Positions 1 through 7,120 of a stretch of 9,363 nt of DNA are shown here, piece by piece. The position numbers and the translations under genes were made by a program. The notes under the pieces are model-generated. The model was not told the origin of the DNA. It was given only the letters and a program-made list of their open reading frames with translations, and ran no database searches. The stretch comes from an uncultured Prevotella sp. (GTDB taxonomy: Bacteria; Bacteroidota; Bacteroidia; Bacteroidales; Bacteroidaceae). The stretch covers positions 1 through 9,363 of the forward strand of contig CALCVP010000048.1 of the NCBI GenBank assembly GCA_937907705.1. The letters run 5' to 3'. Within the stretch, counting starts at the first letter, position 1; each line of letters starts with the position of its first letter.

Positions 1-19
1 CAACGATTTTGCTTCAAAC

Positions 20-52
20 TTTCCCGATTTTCAACTTTTTGTTGTATCTTTG
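20..52 (+). promoter_or_regulatory. Promoter-like site (Bacteroidetes type)
   Basis: TATCTTTG at 45-52 fits the Bacteroidetes -7 consensus TAnnTTTG. The -33 element is poor: TTTC at 20-23, 21 nt upstream, instead of TTTG. No clear gene follows for more than 600 bases, so if the site is active its first product would be an RNA carrying the 241-394 hairpin. Confidence 0.4.
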
Positions 53-192
53 CAGAAGATAGACAAAACGACAAGGGTATAAAGACTTTTGCCAAGATTT
101 ACAAAAACAGTTTGTAAGAATCAGAAAAGTAAGCGTTACTTCTTTTCATAGACAAAGCCAACTGAACAAATATATAAATATTATATAAATGA

Positions 193-408
193 TTGATAAT
201 GAGCTATATAAAAGACAACAAACATAAAAAGGAAAAAGCCTTTTGCGGCAGGTGCGGTAGGTGCGGCAGGTTGTTTTACAAACTTTCCTACGCGCGCGGG
301 CAGGAAAAACATTTTTTATTTTCATTTTCTATCTATCTGCTATCATATAAAAATCATATAAAGTACCTGCCCACCTGTCGCACCTGCCGCAAAACCTTTA
401 TTTCTTGA
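193..408 (+). CDS. Doubtful small ORF over the inverted repeat
   Basis: This 71-codon frame runs through both arms of the 241-394 inverted repeat. Its only striking protein feature, CGRCGRCGR near the N-terminus and CRTCRK near the C-terminus, is a direct translation of the repeated 9-bp DNA unit. No ribosome binding site stands out ahead of the ATG, and a second ATG lies two codons later. No family is recognised. It is more likely a by-product of the DNA/RNA structure than a real protein, though automatic annotation may call it hypothetical. Confidence 0.15.
   Translation: MIMSYIKDNKHKKEKAFCGRCGRCGRLFYKLSYARGQEKHFLFSFSIYLLSYKNHIKYLPTCRTCRKTFIS
241..394 (+). repeat. Long inverted repeat with 9-bp units; possible structured RNA
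   Basis: The left arm (241-271) is TTTT followed by three 9-bp units, GCGGCAGGT, GCGGTAGGT and GCGGCAGGT. The right arm (365-394) is the complement: ACCTGCCC, ACCTGTCGC, ACCTGCCGC, then AAAA. The arms pair over about 30 bp with one bulged C at 264. The two mismatched positions in the middle unit (257/378 and 258/377) become G-U and U-G wobbles in RNA, so the RNA stem stays closed. A smaller nested stem, TTTCCT 284-289 with AGGAAA 302-307, lies in the 93-nt loop. The pairing is read directly; function is unknown. Confidence 0.85.
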
Positions 409-515
409 TTGAGGCTGACGGAGGAAAAGAAACTGCTACACTTCATTCCAACCAGCGAAATGAGCGAAAAAGAAGACCTTTGCAAGCAGAAACCTATCAA
501 ATTACAAAAGACAAA

Positions 516-593
516 CCATAGGGTTACAAGACGTAAACCATAGGGTTACGAGGTCTAAGCCATAGGGTTACGAGGTCTAAGCCATAGGGTTAC
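516..593 (+). repeat. Tandem repeat, 22-bp period, four cores
   Basis: The 12-bp core CCATAGGGTTAC occurs perfectly at 516, 538, 560 and 582, exactly 22 bp apart. The 10-bp linkers are AAGACGTAAA once and GAGGTCTAAG twice. A degenerate further unit may precede it at 494-505 (7 of 12 matches). The period is not a multiple of three, so this is not a protein repeat. It lies 65-142 bp upstream of the HAD gene promoter and could be a protein-binding array or simply a minisatellite. Confidence 0.9.
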
Positions 594-657
594 TGATCAC
601 AAGCAGGTACCCATGATGTCCGTCAACATTAAACGCATTTATCAAGAATAAAATACG

Positions 658-665
658 TATCTTTG
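658..665 (+). promoter_or_regulatory. Likely -7 element for the HAD gene
   Basis: TATCTTTG at 658-665 fits the Bacteroidetes -7 consensus. No good TTTG lies 19-21 nt upstream. Transcription would start near 672, leaving a leader of only about 8 nt before the ATG at 680, so the mRNA may be nearly leaderless. Confidence 0.5.
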
Positions 666-679
666 CAAAAAGAAAAAAC

Positions 680-1303
680 ATGATTGAAAATATTGTCTTT
701 GACTATGGCGGTGTAATCGTAAACATACACGACAGCATAATAAAAAAGGCCTACATGGATTTAAATGTGTCATGGTTTAAACAAGTTATCCATTATAGAA
801 AAATAAAAACTCTAAAAGATGACTTTATCAATGGACTGAGACCCACCGGTGATGTAGTGGATGAGATACTGAAACTGTGTGGCCACAATGTTTCAAAAGA
901 GCAATTATACAAAGTACTTTGCCTTTTGGCAGGCGAACTGCCAAAACAACGCATCTGTCAGATATCGAAGCTGCATGGCAGATACAATGTTTTTGTGCTC
1001 AGCAACATCAACGAACTGCTGTGGAACACATGTGTCAACCAGATAAAGCAACAAGGCTTCTGCCTTGAAGAATGCTTCCACCAAGTGTTTTTGTCCTATC
1101 AAATGCACATGGCCAAGCCACATGAAAGCATTTACAAGGCACTCATTGCAGAGGCAAACATCAAGCCGGAAAAAACGCTTTACTTCGATGACCGCAAGGA
1201 AAATTGGCAAGCAGGCCTACAAATGGGGTTTAAAGCTTCATTGGTCAAACAGAATCATCTTGAAGACAACAATGATTATATAAAACTATTGGAAGATTTA
1301 TAA
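680..1303 (+). CDS. HAD-superfamily hydrolase, YihX-like (IA type)
   Basis: This 207-aa cytosolic protein has all four HAD motifs in order. Motif I is FDYGGVIVNI with the nucleophile Asp8. Motif II is VFVLSN with Ser108. Motif III has Lys146 in MAKPHESIY. Motif IV is YFDD with Asp170/Asp171. A helical cap lies between motifs I and II. The SN...KP...FDD spacing and wording resemble E. coli YihX, an alpha-glucose-1-phosphatase, and family members dephosphorylate small phosphorylated metabolites. The usual second Asp of DxD is Gly10, as in YihX itself, so activity is still expected. The substrate cannot be read from sequence. The next gene starts 3 nt after the stop, so the two are probably co-transcribed. 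The ATG is preceded by an A-rich tract and a -7 element. Confidence 0.9.
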   Translation: MIENIVFDYGGVIVNIHDSIIKKAYMDLNVSWFKQVIHYRKIKTLKDDFINGLRPTGDVVDEILKLCGHNVSKEQLYKVLCLLAGELPKQRICQISKLHGRYNVFVLSNINELLWNTCVNQIKQQGFCLEECFHQVFLSYQMHMAKPHESIYKALIAEANIKPEKTLYFDDRKENWQAGLQMGFKASLVKQNHLEDNNDYIKLLEDL

Positions 1304-1306
1304 CAA

Positions 1307-1831
1307 ATGGATTTTGAAAAGAACCTTAGAACAGATTTGCAACAATATCTGTTGACAGAAAAATGTATTGACAAGAAAGCACCAGTATGCACCGATGTTG
1401 AAGAATACTGGAACAAGATAGCAGAAGAGTATATGGCAGACGGTATCAGGGAGTTCAACAGCTATCCAACTGTTTCGTTAGGCTGGATGATGTTTATAGG
1501 AATGGCTATGGCAAAATATTGGGATGCAGACTGGAGCCAATACAGCCAATCAAGTAACCTGTATGCAGATATAAGAGACAAGCGCGGATACGACAACATG
1601 GATGACTACATACTGCAAGAAGTGCTATGCCTTGACAAAGCTCAGGCTGAAGCAACCGGCAGAATTGTGGGAGAATGCGCCCAACGAAGTTACAGCATGC
1701 TTTGCCATTCACGCATAGCAGCCGGCACACCGGAAGCTTTCAAAGCGTATGTAGCATGCTTGCACCAACTTTACCTTATGGGCATGTCCATGCAATTAAA
1801 GAATATGGACTATCACATGTCTCTGACATAA
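1307..1831 (+). CDS. Conserved-looking hypothetical protein, 174 aa
   Basis: I do not recognise a named family. The protein is acidic and probably soluble. It has a moderately hydrophobic central stretch, LGWMMFIGMAMAKYW at about residues 58-72, followed by an aromatic segment (WDADWSQY). Scattered Cys residues (20, 28, 108, 124, 133, 151) form no metal-binding pattern. No signal peptide is visible. Codon use and base composition match the neighbours, and the frame is intact from ATG to stop. It begins 3 nt after the HAD gene, so it is probably translated from the same mRNA and may act with it, but that is only a context inference. No strong terminator follows; a weak 7-bp hairpin at 1845-1878 lacks a T-tract. 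Confidence 0.8.
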   Translation: MDFEKNLRTDLQQYLLTEKCIDKKAPVCTDVEEYWNKIAEEYMADGIREFNSYPTVSLGWMMFIGMAMAKYWDADWSQYSQSSNLYADIRDKRGYDNMDDYILQEVLCLDKAQAEATGRIVGECAQRSYSMLCHSRIAAGTPEAFKAYVACLHQLYLMGMSMQLKNMDYHMSLT

Positions 1832-1958
1832 GTACACATAAGATAGGTGTTCAAAATCAAGCACACAGATTAACACCTGCTTAACCGTAAATATTGCTGA
1901 ATATATAAAATCAAAAGACCTTTTATTTCTCTATTTTTTGTATTTTGTTGTTTTTTTA

Positions 1959-1989
1959 TTTGTCAATTGAAAATATAATAGTACTTTTG
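1959..1989 (+). promoter_or_regulatory. Promoter of the rseC-rnf operon
   Basis: TTTG at 1959-1962, a 19-nt spacer and TACTTTTG at 1982-1989 match the Bacteroidetes sigma-ABfr consensus (TTTG, 19-21 nt, TAnnTTTG). It is the best promoter match in the window. Transcription would start near 1996, about 30 nt before the rseC ATG. No equally good site appears further down the operon, so it probably drives all seven genes. Confidence 0.75.
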
Positions 1990-2027
1990 CAATTGCAAAC
2001 TCGACTTTGCAAAACCTTTTAAAAAAC

Positions 2028-2441
2028 ATGAACGACAAGATTAAACATAAGGGTGTAGTAACTGCAATAAATGGTAACAATGTAAAGGTACGTATCGTTC
2101 AAATATCAGCTTGCGCATCTTGCAAAATTGCAGGACACTGCAATGCCTCTGAAAGCAAAGAAAAGGTAATTGACATATTCAATGCAAATACCGAAAATCT
2201 GCAAAAAGGTGATACGGTAGTAGTTTCGGCTTCGAAACAGATGGGATTATGGGCTGTATTGCTAAGCTCAGTAGTTCCTTTGGCAATACTTATTGCGACT
2301 TTAGCGGTTATGACAGCATTGAAATGCAATGAGATGATTGCAGCAAGTGTCAGCCTTGGTGCACTTGTGCCCTATTATGCCATACTGTGGCTTTGCAGGA
2401 ATAAAATAGACGGTCATTTTTCTTTTCAGATAGAGAGATAA
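2028..2441 (+). CDS. rseC: RseC/MucC-family (SoxR-reducing) membrane protein
   Basis: This 137-aa inner-membrane protein has an N-terminal soluble part with a Cys cluster, C29-x2-C32-x5-C38 (CASCKIAGHC), which is the hallmark of the RseC/MucC family. Two membrane segments follow at about residues 73-95 and 104-124. Family members are encoded with Rnf genes in many bacteria. In E. coli RseC takes part with the Rsx (Rnf) complex in keeping SoxR reduced, but its role in Bacteroidales is not settled. I chose ATG 2028; an in-frame TTG at 2007 would add seven residues but is less likely. It is the first gene after the operon promoter, with an 89-nt gap before rnfB. That gap holds no recognisable promoter or terminator. 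Confidence 0.88.
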   Translation: MNDKIKHKGVVTAINGNNVKVRIVQISACASCKIAGHCNASESKEKVIDIFNANTENLQKGDTVVVSASKQMGLWAVLLSSVVPLAILIATLAVMTALKCNEMIAASVSLGALVPYYAILWLCRNKIDGHFSFQIER

Positions 2442-2530
2442 GTTTTGGCCGTTGTGCTACCTACCCTCTATTACCATGTTCATCAAGAGTAAAAACAAAT
2501 CAATTAATAACTAAAACAAATACAACAATT

Positions 2531-3466
2531 ATGAATTTTATTTTGATTGCAGTAATTGTCCTTGGCTGCATAGCATTGGTGTCAGCAGTGATACTGTATG
2601 TATGCTCAAAGAAATTTGCTGTACATGAAGATCCGCGTTTAGGTCAAGTAACAGCCTTGTTGCCTGGTGCTAACTGTGGTGGCTGTGGCTATCCCGGCTG
2701 TTCGGGAATGGCCAGCGCCTTGGTAAAAGGTGCAGATGCAGGTTCACTGGAAGGATTGCTTTGCCCAGTAGGAGGTCAGGCCGTTATGGAACAGGTGGCC
2801 GACTTGTTAGGCATGGCCATTGCCAACACAGAGCCAATGGTTGCTGTGGTGCGTTGCAACGGCACCTGTGAATTGCGCCCGCGCATTGCACAGTATGACG
2901 GTTTGCACACTTGCACCGCCATGAATGCCTGTGGTGCAGGAGAAACAGGCTGTGGCTTTGGCTGTCTGGGCTGTGGCGATTGCGTAAAGGCATGCAATTT
3001 CGGAGCCATTACAATAAATCCGGAAACAGGCTTGCCTGAAGTTGACGAGGGCAAATGTACCTCTTGCGGTGCCTGCGTAAAAGCATGTCCACGCCATATT
3101 ATCGAGCTTCGCAAGAAAGGTCCTAAAGGGCGCCGCGTTTATGTTCGCTGCGTAAACAAGGACAAAGGAGCCGTGGCCCTGAAAGCCTGCAAGGCTGCAT
3201 GTATAGGTTGCGGAAAATGTGCGAAAGAATGTAAATTTGATGCCATTACAATAGAAAACAATGTTTCTTACATTGATTTCAACAAATGCCGTATGTGCCG
3301 CAAGTGTGTAGAAGTTTGTCCCACGCATGCCATTGTGGCCGTTAATTTTCCGGCACCCAAACCTCGTCCTGTAGCAACAGCAAATACAGAACCTGTAAAG
3401 AAAGAGGCTACGGAAGCTTCAAAACCCAATGTTGAACAACCTAAACAAGAGGAAATAAAAGCATGA
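2531..3466 (+). CDS. rnfB: Rnf complex subunit B (multi-cluster ferredoxin)
   Basis: RnfB is the iron-sulfur subunit that passes electrons between ferredoxin and the rest of the Rnf complex. This 311-aa protein has an N-terminal membrane anchor (about residues 2-25). The RnfB-specific 4Fe-4S motif follows at Cys49, 52, 57 and 78 (NCGGCGYPGC). A Cys-containing linker (C109, C113, C128, C134, C141) comes next. Four CxxCxxCxxxC ferredoxin motifs start at C145, C176, C224 and C253. That makes at least five 4Fe-4S sites, more than the three usual in proteobacterial RnfB and closer to clostridial forms. The tail from about 273 is Pro/Lys/Glu-rich and likely disordered. Its stop overlaps the rnfC start by 4 nt (ATGA), indicating coupled translation. 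Confidence 0.96.
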   Translation: MNFILIAVIVLGCIALVSAVILYVCSKKFAVHEDPRLGQVTALLPGANCGGCGYPGCSGMASALVKGADAGSLEGLLCPVGGQAVMEQVADLLGMAIANTEPMVAVVRCNGTCELRPRIAQYDGLHTCTAMNACGAGETGCGFGCLGCGDCVKACNFGAITINPETGLPEVDEGKCTSCGACVKACPRHIIELRKKGPKGRRVYVRCVNKDKGAVALKACKAACIGCGKCAKECKFDAITIENNVSYIDFNKCRMCRKCVEVCPTHAIVAVNFPAPKPRPVATANTEPVKKEATEASKPNVEQPKQEEIKA

Positions 3467-4815
3467 AACTGAGAACATTTAAAATAGGTGGTGTACATCC
3501 TGAAGAAAACAAAATTACAGCAGAGATGGCTACAGTAGTAGCAAAATTGCCTAAAAAAGCAATATTCCCTCTTTCTCAGCACATAGGTGCACCGGCAAAG
3601 CCTGTTGTTGGCAAAGGAGATAAAGTAAAGGTTGGTACTCTCTTGGCTGAAGCAGGAGGATTTGTTTCAGCACCAATATATTCATCTGTTTCAGGTACTG
3701 TTTTGAAAATAGATACTGCCATTGACGCTACCGGCTATCGCAAGCCTGCCATCCTCATCAATGTGGAAGGTGATGAGTGGGAAGAGAGCATTGACCGTAC
3801 TGACAAACTTGAAACGGTGGCAGAGCATCCGGAACTTACCCCTGAGGAAATCGTCAACCGCATAAAGACAGCAGGCGTTACAGGTATGGGTGGAGCCGGA
3901 TTTCCTACCTTTATAAAGCTTTGTCCTCCTCCAGGAGCCAAGGCTGAATGCGTCATCCTGAACGGAGTGGAATGTGAACCATACATTACTTCAGACTACC
4001 GTTTGATGATGGAACATGCCGATGAGATATTGGTAGGTCTTGATTTGCTGATGAAGGCAGCTAAAGTAACAAAGGGATATATCGGTGTGGAAGACAACAA
4101 GCCTAAGGCCATAGAATTGTTGGAACAAAAGACGGCCAACAATCCCAATATAGAGATTGTTCCTTTAGCAAAGAAATACCCGCAAGGTGGTGAAAAGCAA
4201 TTGGTAGATGCTGTTATCAACAGACAAGTGCCCGCACCACCGGCTATTCCTGTGAACGTAGGCGCCATTGTACAAAACGTAGGCACTGCATTTGCAGTGT
4301 ATCAAGCAGTAATGAAAAACAAGCCTCTGTTTGAGCGTTACACTACTGTTACAGGCAAAAAGGTAAAGAAACCGGGAAACTTCTTGGTAAGAATGGGAAC
4401 ACCCATGATAGACCTTATAGAAGAATGCGGTGGAATGCCAGATGGCGACAACAAGCTATTGGCAGGCGGACCTATGATGGGTAAGGCACTGACCTCAGTA
4501 GAGGTGCCTGTATGCAAAGGAACCAACAGCATTACTATACTTACCGACGAAGATGCTCACCGCAAAGCGCCCCAACCGTGTATTCGTTGTGCAAAGTGTG
4601 TAAGTGCTTGTCCTATGGGACTGGAACCTTATCTACTGGCTACAGCCAGCGCCCTTCATAACTGGGAAAAGGTAGAAAAGGAAGATATAACCTCTTGCAT
4701 AGAATGTGGTTCTTGCCAATTTACATGCCCTGCACATCGCCCCATGCTGGATAACATACGCTTGGGAAAGAGCACTGTCATGGGCATAATAAGAGCCCGC
4801 AACGCTAAAAAATAA
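3463..4815 (+). CDS. rnfC: Rnf complex subunit C (NADH/FMN-binding)
   Basis: RnfC is the peripheral cytoplasmic subunit where NAD+ is reduced or NADH oxidised. The 450-aa sequence has a lipoyl-like N-terminal domain (GDKVKVGTLLAEA, about 52-64). It is followed by the flavin/NADH fold signature GMGGAGFPT (141-149) and NGVECEPYIT (167-176), both shared with complex I NuoF. YPQGGEKQL (239-247) is also conserved. Two C-terminal 4Fe-4S motifs lie at C373/376/379/383 and C412/415/418/422. It ends soon after the second cluster and lacks the long Ala/Lys-rich tail of enterobacterial RnfC. It overlaps rnfB by 4 nt. A 61-nt gap with a small inverted repeat separates it from rnfD. Confidence 0.97.
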   Translation: MKLRTFKIGGVHPEENKITAEMATVVAKLPKKAIFPLSQHIGAPAKPVVGKGDKVKVGTLLAEAGGFVSAPIYSSVSGTVLKIDTAIDATGYRKPAILINVEGDEWEESIDRTDKLETVAEHPELTPEEIVNRIKTAGVTGMGGAGFPTFIKLCPPPGAKAECVILNGVECEPYITSDYRLMMEHADEILVGLDLLMKAAKVTKGYIGVEDNKPKAIELLEQKTANNPNIEIVPLAKKYPQGGEKQLVDAVINRQVPAPPAIPVNVGAIVQNVGTAFAVYQAVMKNKPLFERYTTVTGKKVKKPGNFLVRMGTPMIDLIEECGGMPDGDNKLLAGGPMMGKALTSVEVPVCKGTNSITILTDEDAHRKAPQPCIRCAKCVSACPMGLEPYLLATASALHNWEKVEKEDITSCIECGSCQFTCPAHRPMLDNIRLGKSTVMGIIRARNAKK

Positions 4816-4849
4816 CAAATTTTATCCTGTCGCTTCTATCCAAAATTTG
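4816..4849 (+). repeat. Small inverted repeat between rnfC and rnfD
   Basis: CAAATTTT at 4816-4823 starts right after the rnfC stop and is perfectly complementary to AAAATTTG at 4842-4849, with an 18-nt loop. The stem is AT-rich and no T-tract follows, so it is not a good terminator. It might tune mRNA processing between rnfC and rnfD, or be chance. Confidence 0.4.
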
Positions 4850-4876
4850 CGAAAGGTTTAACAATCAAAACAAAAA

Positions 4877-5884
4877 ATGAGTAAATTAATAGTATCATTG
4901 TCGCCACATGCTCACGGTTCAGATAGCGTAGAGCGTAATATGTATGGCGTTATCATAGCATTGATTCCAGCTTTATTGGTATCATTTCTCTACTTCGGTA
5001 TCGGATCTGCTGTTGTCTGTGCTTCAAGTGTAGCTGCCTGTGTATTTTTTGAATGGGCAATTACAAAATATATTATGAAAAGAGAGCCTACCTTAACGGA
5101 TGGTTCTGCCATCCTTACCGGTTTGCTGTTAGGCTTTAACTTACCTTCCAACTTGCCCGTTTGGATTATTATTATCGGTGCATTGGTAGCTATCGGCATT
5201 GGGAAAATGACATTCGGCGGCTTAGGATGCAATCCCTTTAACCCTGCATTGGTAGGTCGCTGCTTTCTATTGGTATCTTTTCCTGCACAGATGACCTCTT
5301 GGCCTATACCGGGTCAGTTGCTCAACTATGTTGATGCACAAACAGGAGCTACCCCATTAAGTGTCATGAAAGCTGCCATTAAATCTGGAGATGCTTCACT
5401 GCTTAATCAGTTGCCGGACTCGCTGTCTATGCTGTTAGGCAATACTGCCTTAAACGGCGGTGCAGGTACGTTAGGAGAGGTGTGCGCCTTGGCTTTACTG
5501 ATAGGTTTTGCCTACATGTTGTGGAAAAAGATTATCACATGGCATATCCCGGTAAGTATCCTTGCCACGGTATTTGTTTTTAGCGGTCTGCTTCATGTCG
5601 CCAACCCTATTTATGCCAGTCCAATAGCAGAGCTGCTGAGTGGAGGTTTAATGTTGGGCGCAATCTTTATGGCTACAGACTATGTAACTTCTCCTATGAC
5701 TCATAAAGGTCAAGTCATTTATGGCATAGCCATTGGTGCGCTGACAGTAATCATACGTAATTGGGGTTCATATCCGGAGGGTATGTCATTTGCTATTCTT
5801 ATCATGAATGCATTTACTCCTCTTATCAATACATATATCAAGCCAAAGCGTTTTGGCGAAGTAGCAAGAAAGGAGAGCAAATAA
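4877..5884 (+). CDS. rnfD: Rnf complex subunit D (flavin-carrying membrane subunit)
   Basis: RnfD is an integral membrane subunit related to NqrB that carries covalently bound FMN and is thought to take part in ion translocation. The 335-aa protein has about nine or ten hydrophobic segments. It shows family motifs LSPHAH (8-13), TDGSAILTGLLLGFNLP (74-90), GGLGCNPFNPALVGR (114-128) and ATDYVTSPMT (266-275). The flavinylation motif is DAQTGAT (153-159), which predicts FMN linked by phosphoester to Thr159. Attachment needs an ApbE flavin transferase, which is not in this window. The start codon is preceded by an A-rich tract, and only one base separates its stop from the rnfG start. Confidence 0.97.
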   Translation: MSKLIVSLSPHAHGSDSVERNMYGVIIALIPALLVSFLYFGIGSAVVCASSVAACVFFEWAITKYIMKREPTLTDGSAILTGLLLGFNLPSNLPVWIIIIGALVAIGIGKMTFGGLGCNPFNPALVGRCFLLVSFPAQMTSWPIPGQLLNYVDAQTGATPLSVMKAAIKSGDASLLNQLPDSLSMLLGNTALNGGAGTLGEVCALALLIGFAYMLWKKIITWHIPVSILATVFVFSGLLHVANPIYASPIAELLSGGLMLGAIFMATDYVTSPMTHKGQVIYGIAIGALTVIIRNWGSYPEGMSFAILIMNAFTPLINTYIKPKRFGEVARKESK

Positions 5885-5885
5885 G

Positions 5886-6509
5886 ATGAAGAAGTTAGAA
5901 TCATCTATTACTAATATGGTAGTAGTACTGGTGGGCGTCGCTATTATTACAGGCTGTATTTTGGCTTATGTCAACAACATTACCGAAGGCCCTATCAAGG
6001 AGCAGGCAGAAAAGACCTTGGCTGAAGGCATAAAAGCTGTCATGGGAGGAGCAGACCTTACTGTGGCAAAAGACGATACTGTGAAACAAACGATTAACGG
6101 AAAAGAAACCACATTCGTTGTTCACCAAACCGTAGATGCAAAGAAACAGCCTTTAGGCGCTGCCGTTGAGAGTACAACCAGTGGATTTGGAGGTGACCTG
6201 AAGGTATTGGTAGGTTTCAATACAAATGGAGATATTCTTGGTTATACTATTTTGCAAACTGCCGAGACACCAGGATTAGGTGCCAAGGCTGACAAATGGT
6301 TTCAAAAAGAAGGGAAAGGAAATATCATAGGCAAGAATCCTTCTAACCCGCTCACAGTGAAGAAAGATGGTGGTACGGTAGATGCCATTACGGCTTCAAC
6401 AATAACAAGCCGCGCATTTCTGAAAGCAGTCAATCAAGCATATCAGGCTTATAAAGCCATTCCTATTGATGGAAATACAGCTGCCTCAAGCCACCATCCA
6501 ACTAAATAA
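5886..6509 (+). CDS. rnfG: Rnf complex subunit G (periplasmic FMN subunit)
   Basis: RnfG is a membrane-anchored, mostly periplasmic subunit homologous to NqrC with covalent FMN. The 207-aa protein has one N-terminal membrane segment (about 9-29) followed by an FMN-binding domain. It has the conserved TAETPGLGAKAD (125-136) and the flavin attachment region DAITAST (166-172), with Thr172 the expected anchor. This site departs from the common Dxx(S/T)GAT form: Gly is replaced by Ala170 and Ala by Ser171. The change could be normal for Bacteroidales, but it is worth checking because ApbE reads this motif. The C-terminal tail is short and His/Pro-containing. It lies 1 nt after rnfD and 24 nt before rnfE. 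Confidence 0.95.
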   Translation: MKKLESSITNMVVVLVGVAIITGCILAYVNNITEGPIKEQAEKTLAEGIKAVMGGADLTVAKDDTVKQTINGKETTFVVHQTVDAKKQPLGAAVESTTSGFGGDLKVLVGFNTNGDILGYTILQTAETPGLGAKADKWFQKEGKGNIIGKNPSNPLTVKKDGGTVDAITASTITSRAFLKAVNQAYQAYKAIPIDGNTAASSHHPTK

Positions 6510-6533
6510 CCGAATCATTAAATAGCAAAGATT

Positions 6534-7118
6534 ATGAACTACATAAAAATCTTAATGAACGGCATTATCAAGGAGAACCCTACTTTCGTGCTTCTTCTTG
6601 GCATGTGCCCTACCCTGGCTACAACCACATCAGCTATAAATGGCTTGTCGATGGGCTTGGCTACTATGTTTGTACTGATTTGTTCAAACTTAGTTATATC
6701 TTTAATAAAGAATCTTACACCAGACATGGTACGCATACCTGTCTTTGTAGTTGTCATCGCATCGTTCGTAACCATTCTTCAGATGTTAATGCAGGCTTAT
6801 GTTCCAAGCATTTATGCTACATTAGGTCTTTATATACCCCTTATAGTGGTCAACTGTATTATTTTAGGCCGTGCAGAAGCCTTTGCTTGTAACCATGGAC
6901 CGGTAGAAAGCCTCTTTGACGGTGCAGGAATGGGATTGGGCTTTAGCATTGCCCTTACGCTCCTTGGAGCAGTTCGCGAAGTGTTAGGCGCAGGCAGCAT
7001 ATTTGGCATCACGCTTCTTCCTGAAACTTGCAATATGCTTCTCTTCATTTTGCCTCCTGGCGCATTCATTACTTTGGGATATCTTATTGCAATTGTCAAC
7101 AAATTTAAGAAAGCTTAA
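6534..7118 (+). CDS. rnfE: Rnf complex subunit E (membrane core)
   Basis: RnfE is an integral membrane subunit homologous to NqrD. The 194-aa protein is almost wholly hydrophobic, with about six membrane helices. It has the paired signature of the RnfA/RnfE family: GMCPTLA near the first helix (Cys25) and VNCIILGRAEAFA (Cys108). Structural work on Rnf and Nqr complexes places a 2Fe-2S cluster between the two core subunits, held by these Cys residues. NGLSMGLA and VREVLGAGS are further family motifs. It pairs with RnfA, whose gene starts 2 nt downstream. Confidence 0.96.
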   Translation: MNYIKILMNGIIKENPTFVLLLGMCPTLATTTSAINGLSMGLATMFVLICSNLVISLIKNLTPDMVRIPVFVVVIASFVTILQMLMQAYVPSIYATLGLYIPLIVVNCIILGRAEAFACNHGPVESLFDGAGMGLGFSIALTLLGAVREVLGAGSIFGITLLPETCNMLLFILPPGAFITLGYLIAIVNKFKKA

Positions 7119-7120
7119 TT

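Larger units (their letters stand above)
1..679. other. Gene-poor region upstream of the HAD gene
   Basis: No reading frame here resembles a known protein. The stretch holds a promoter-like site near 45-52, a long inverted repeat at 241-394, a 22-bp tandem repeat at 516-593 and the likely promoter of the next gene at 658-665. The frame from about 402 to 521 is open but has no plausible start and ends inside the first tandem repeat. It could be the decayed end of an old gene, but that is a guess. Confidence 0.6.

Noticed and set aside
516..593. CRISPR array or telomere-like repeat
   Set aside because: The linkers are only 10 bp and two are identical, so they are not spacers. The TAGGGTTA string inside the core is a coincidence within a bacterial 22-bp repeat.
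680..1303. Inactive HAD protein because the second Asp of DxD is missing
   Set aside because: YihX-type members have Gly at this position and are active, and the other catalytic residues are all present.
1845..1878. Terminator after the 174-aa protein gene
   Set aside because: AGGTGTT and AACACCT can pair, but the loop is 20 nt and no T-tract follows, so termination is unconvincing.
2007..2027. Earlier TTG start for rseC
   Set aside because: It adds seven residues outside the family pattern. ATG 2028 gives a normal start with an A-rich tract ahead.
2807..3328. 173-aa minus-strand ORF opposite rnfB
   Set aside because: It lies wholly inside rnfB, whose cluster motifs are intact. The opposite frame is open because of the Cys/Gly/Ala codon composition.
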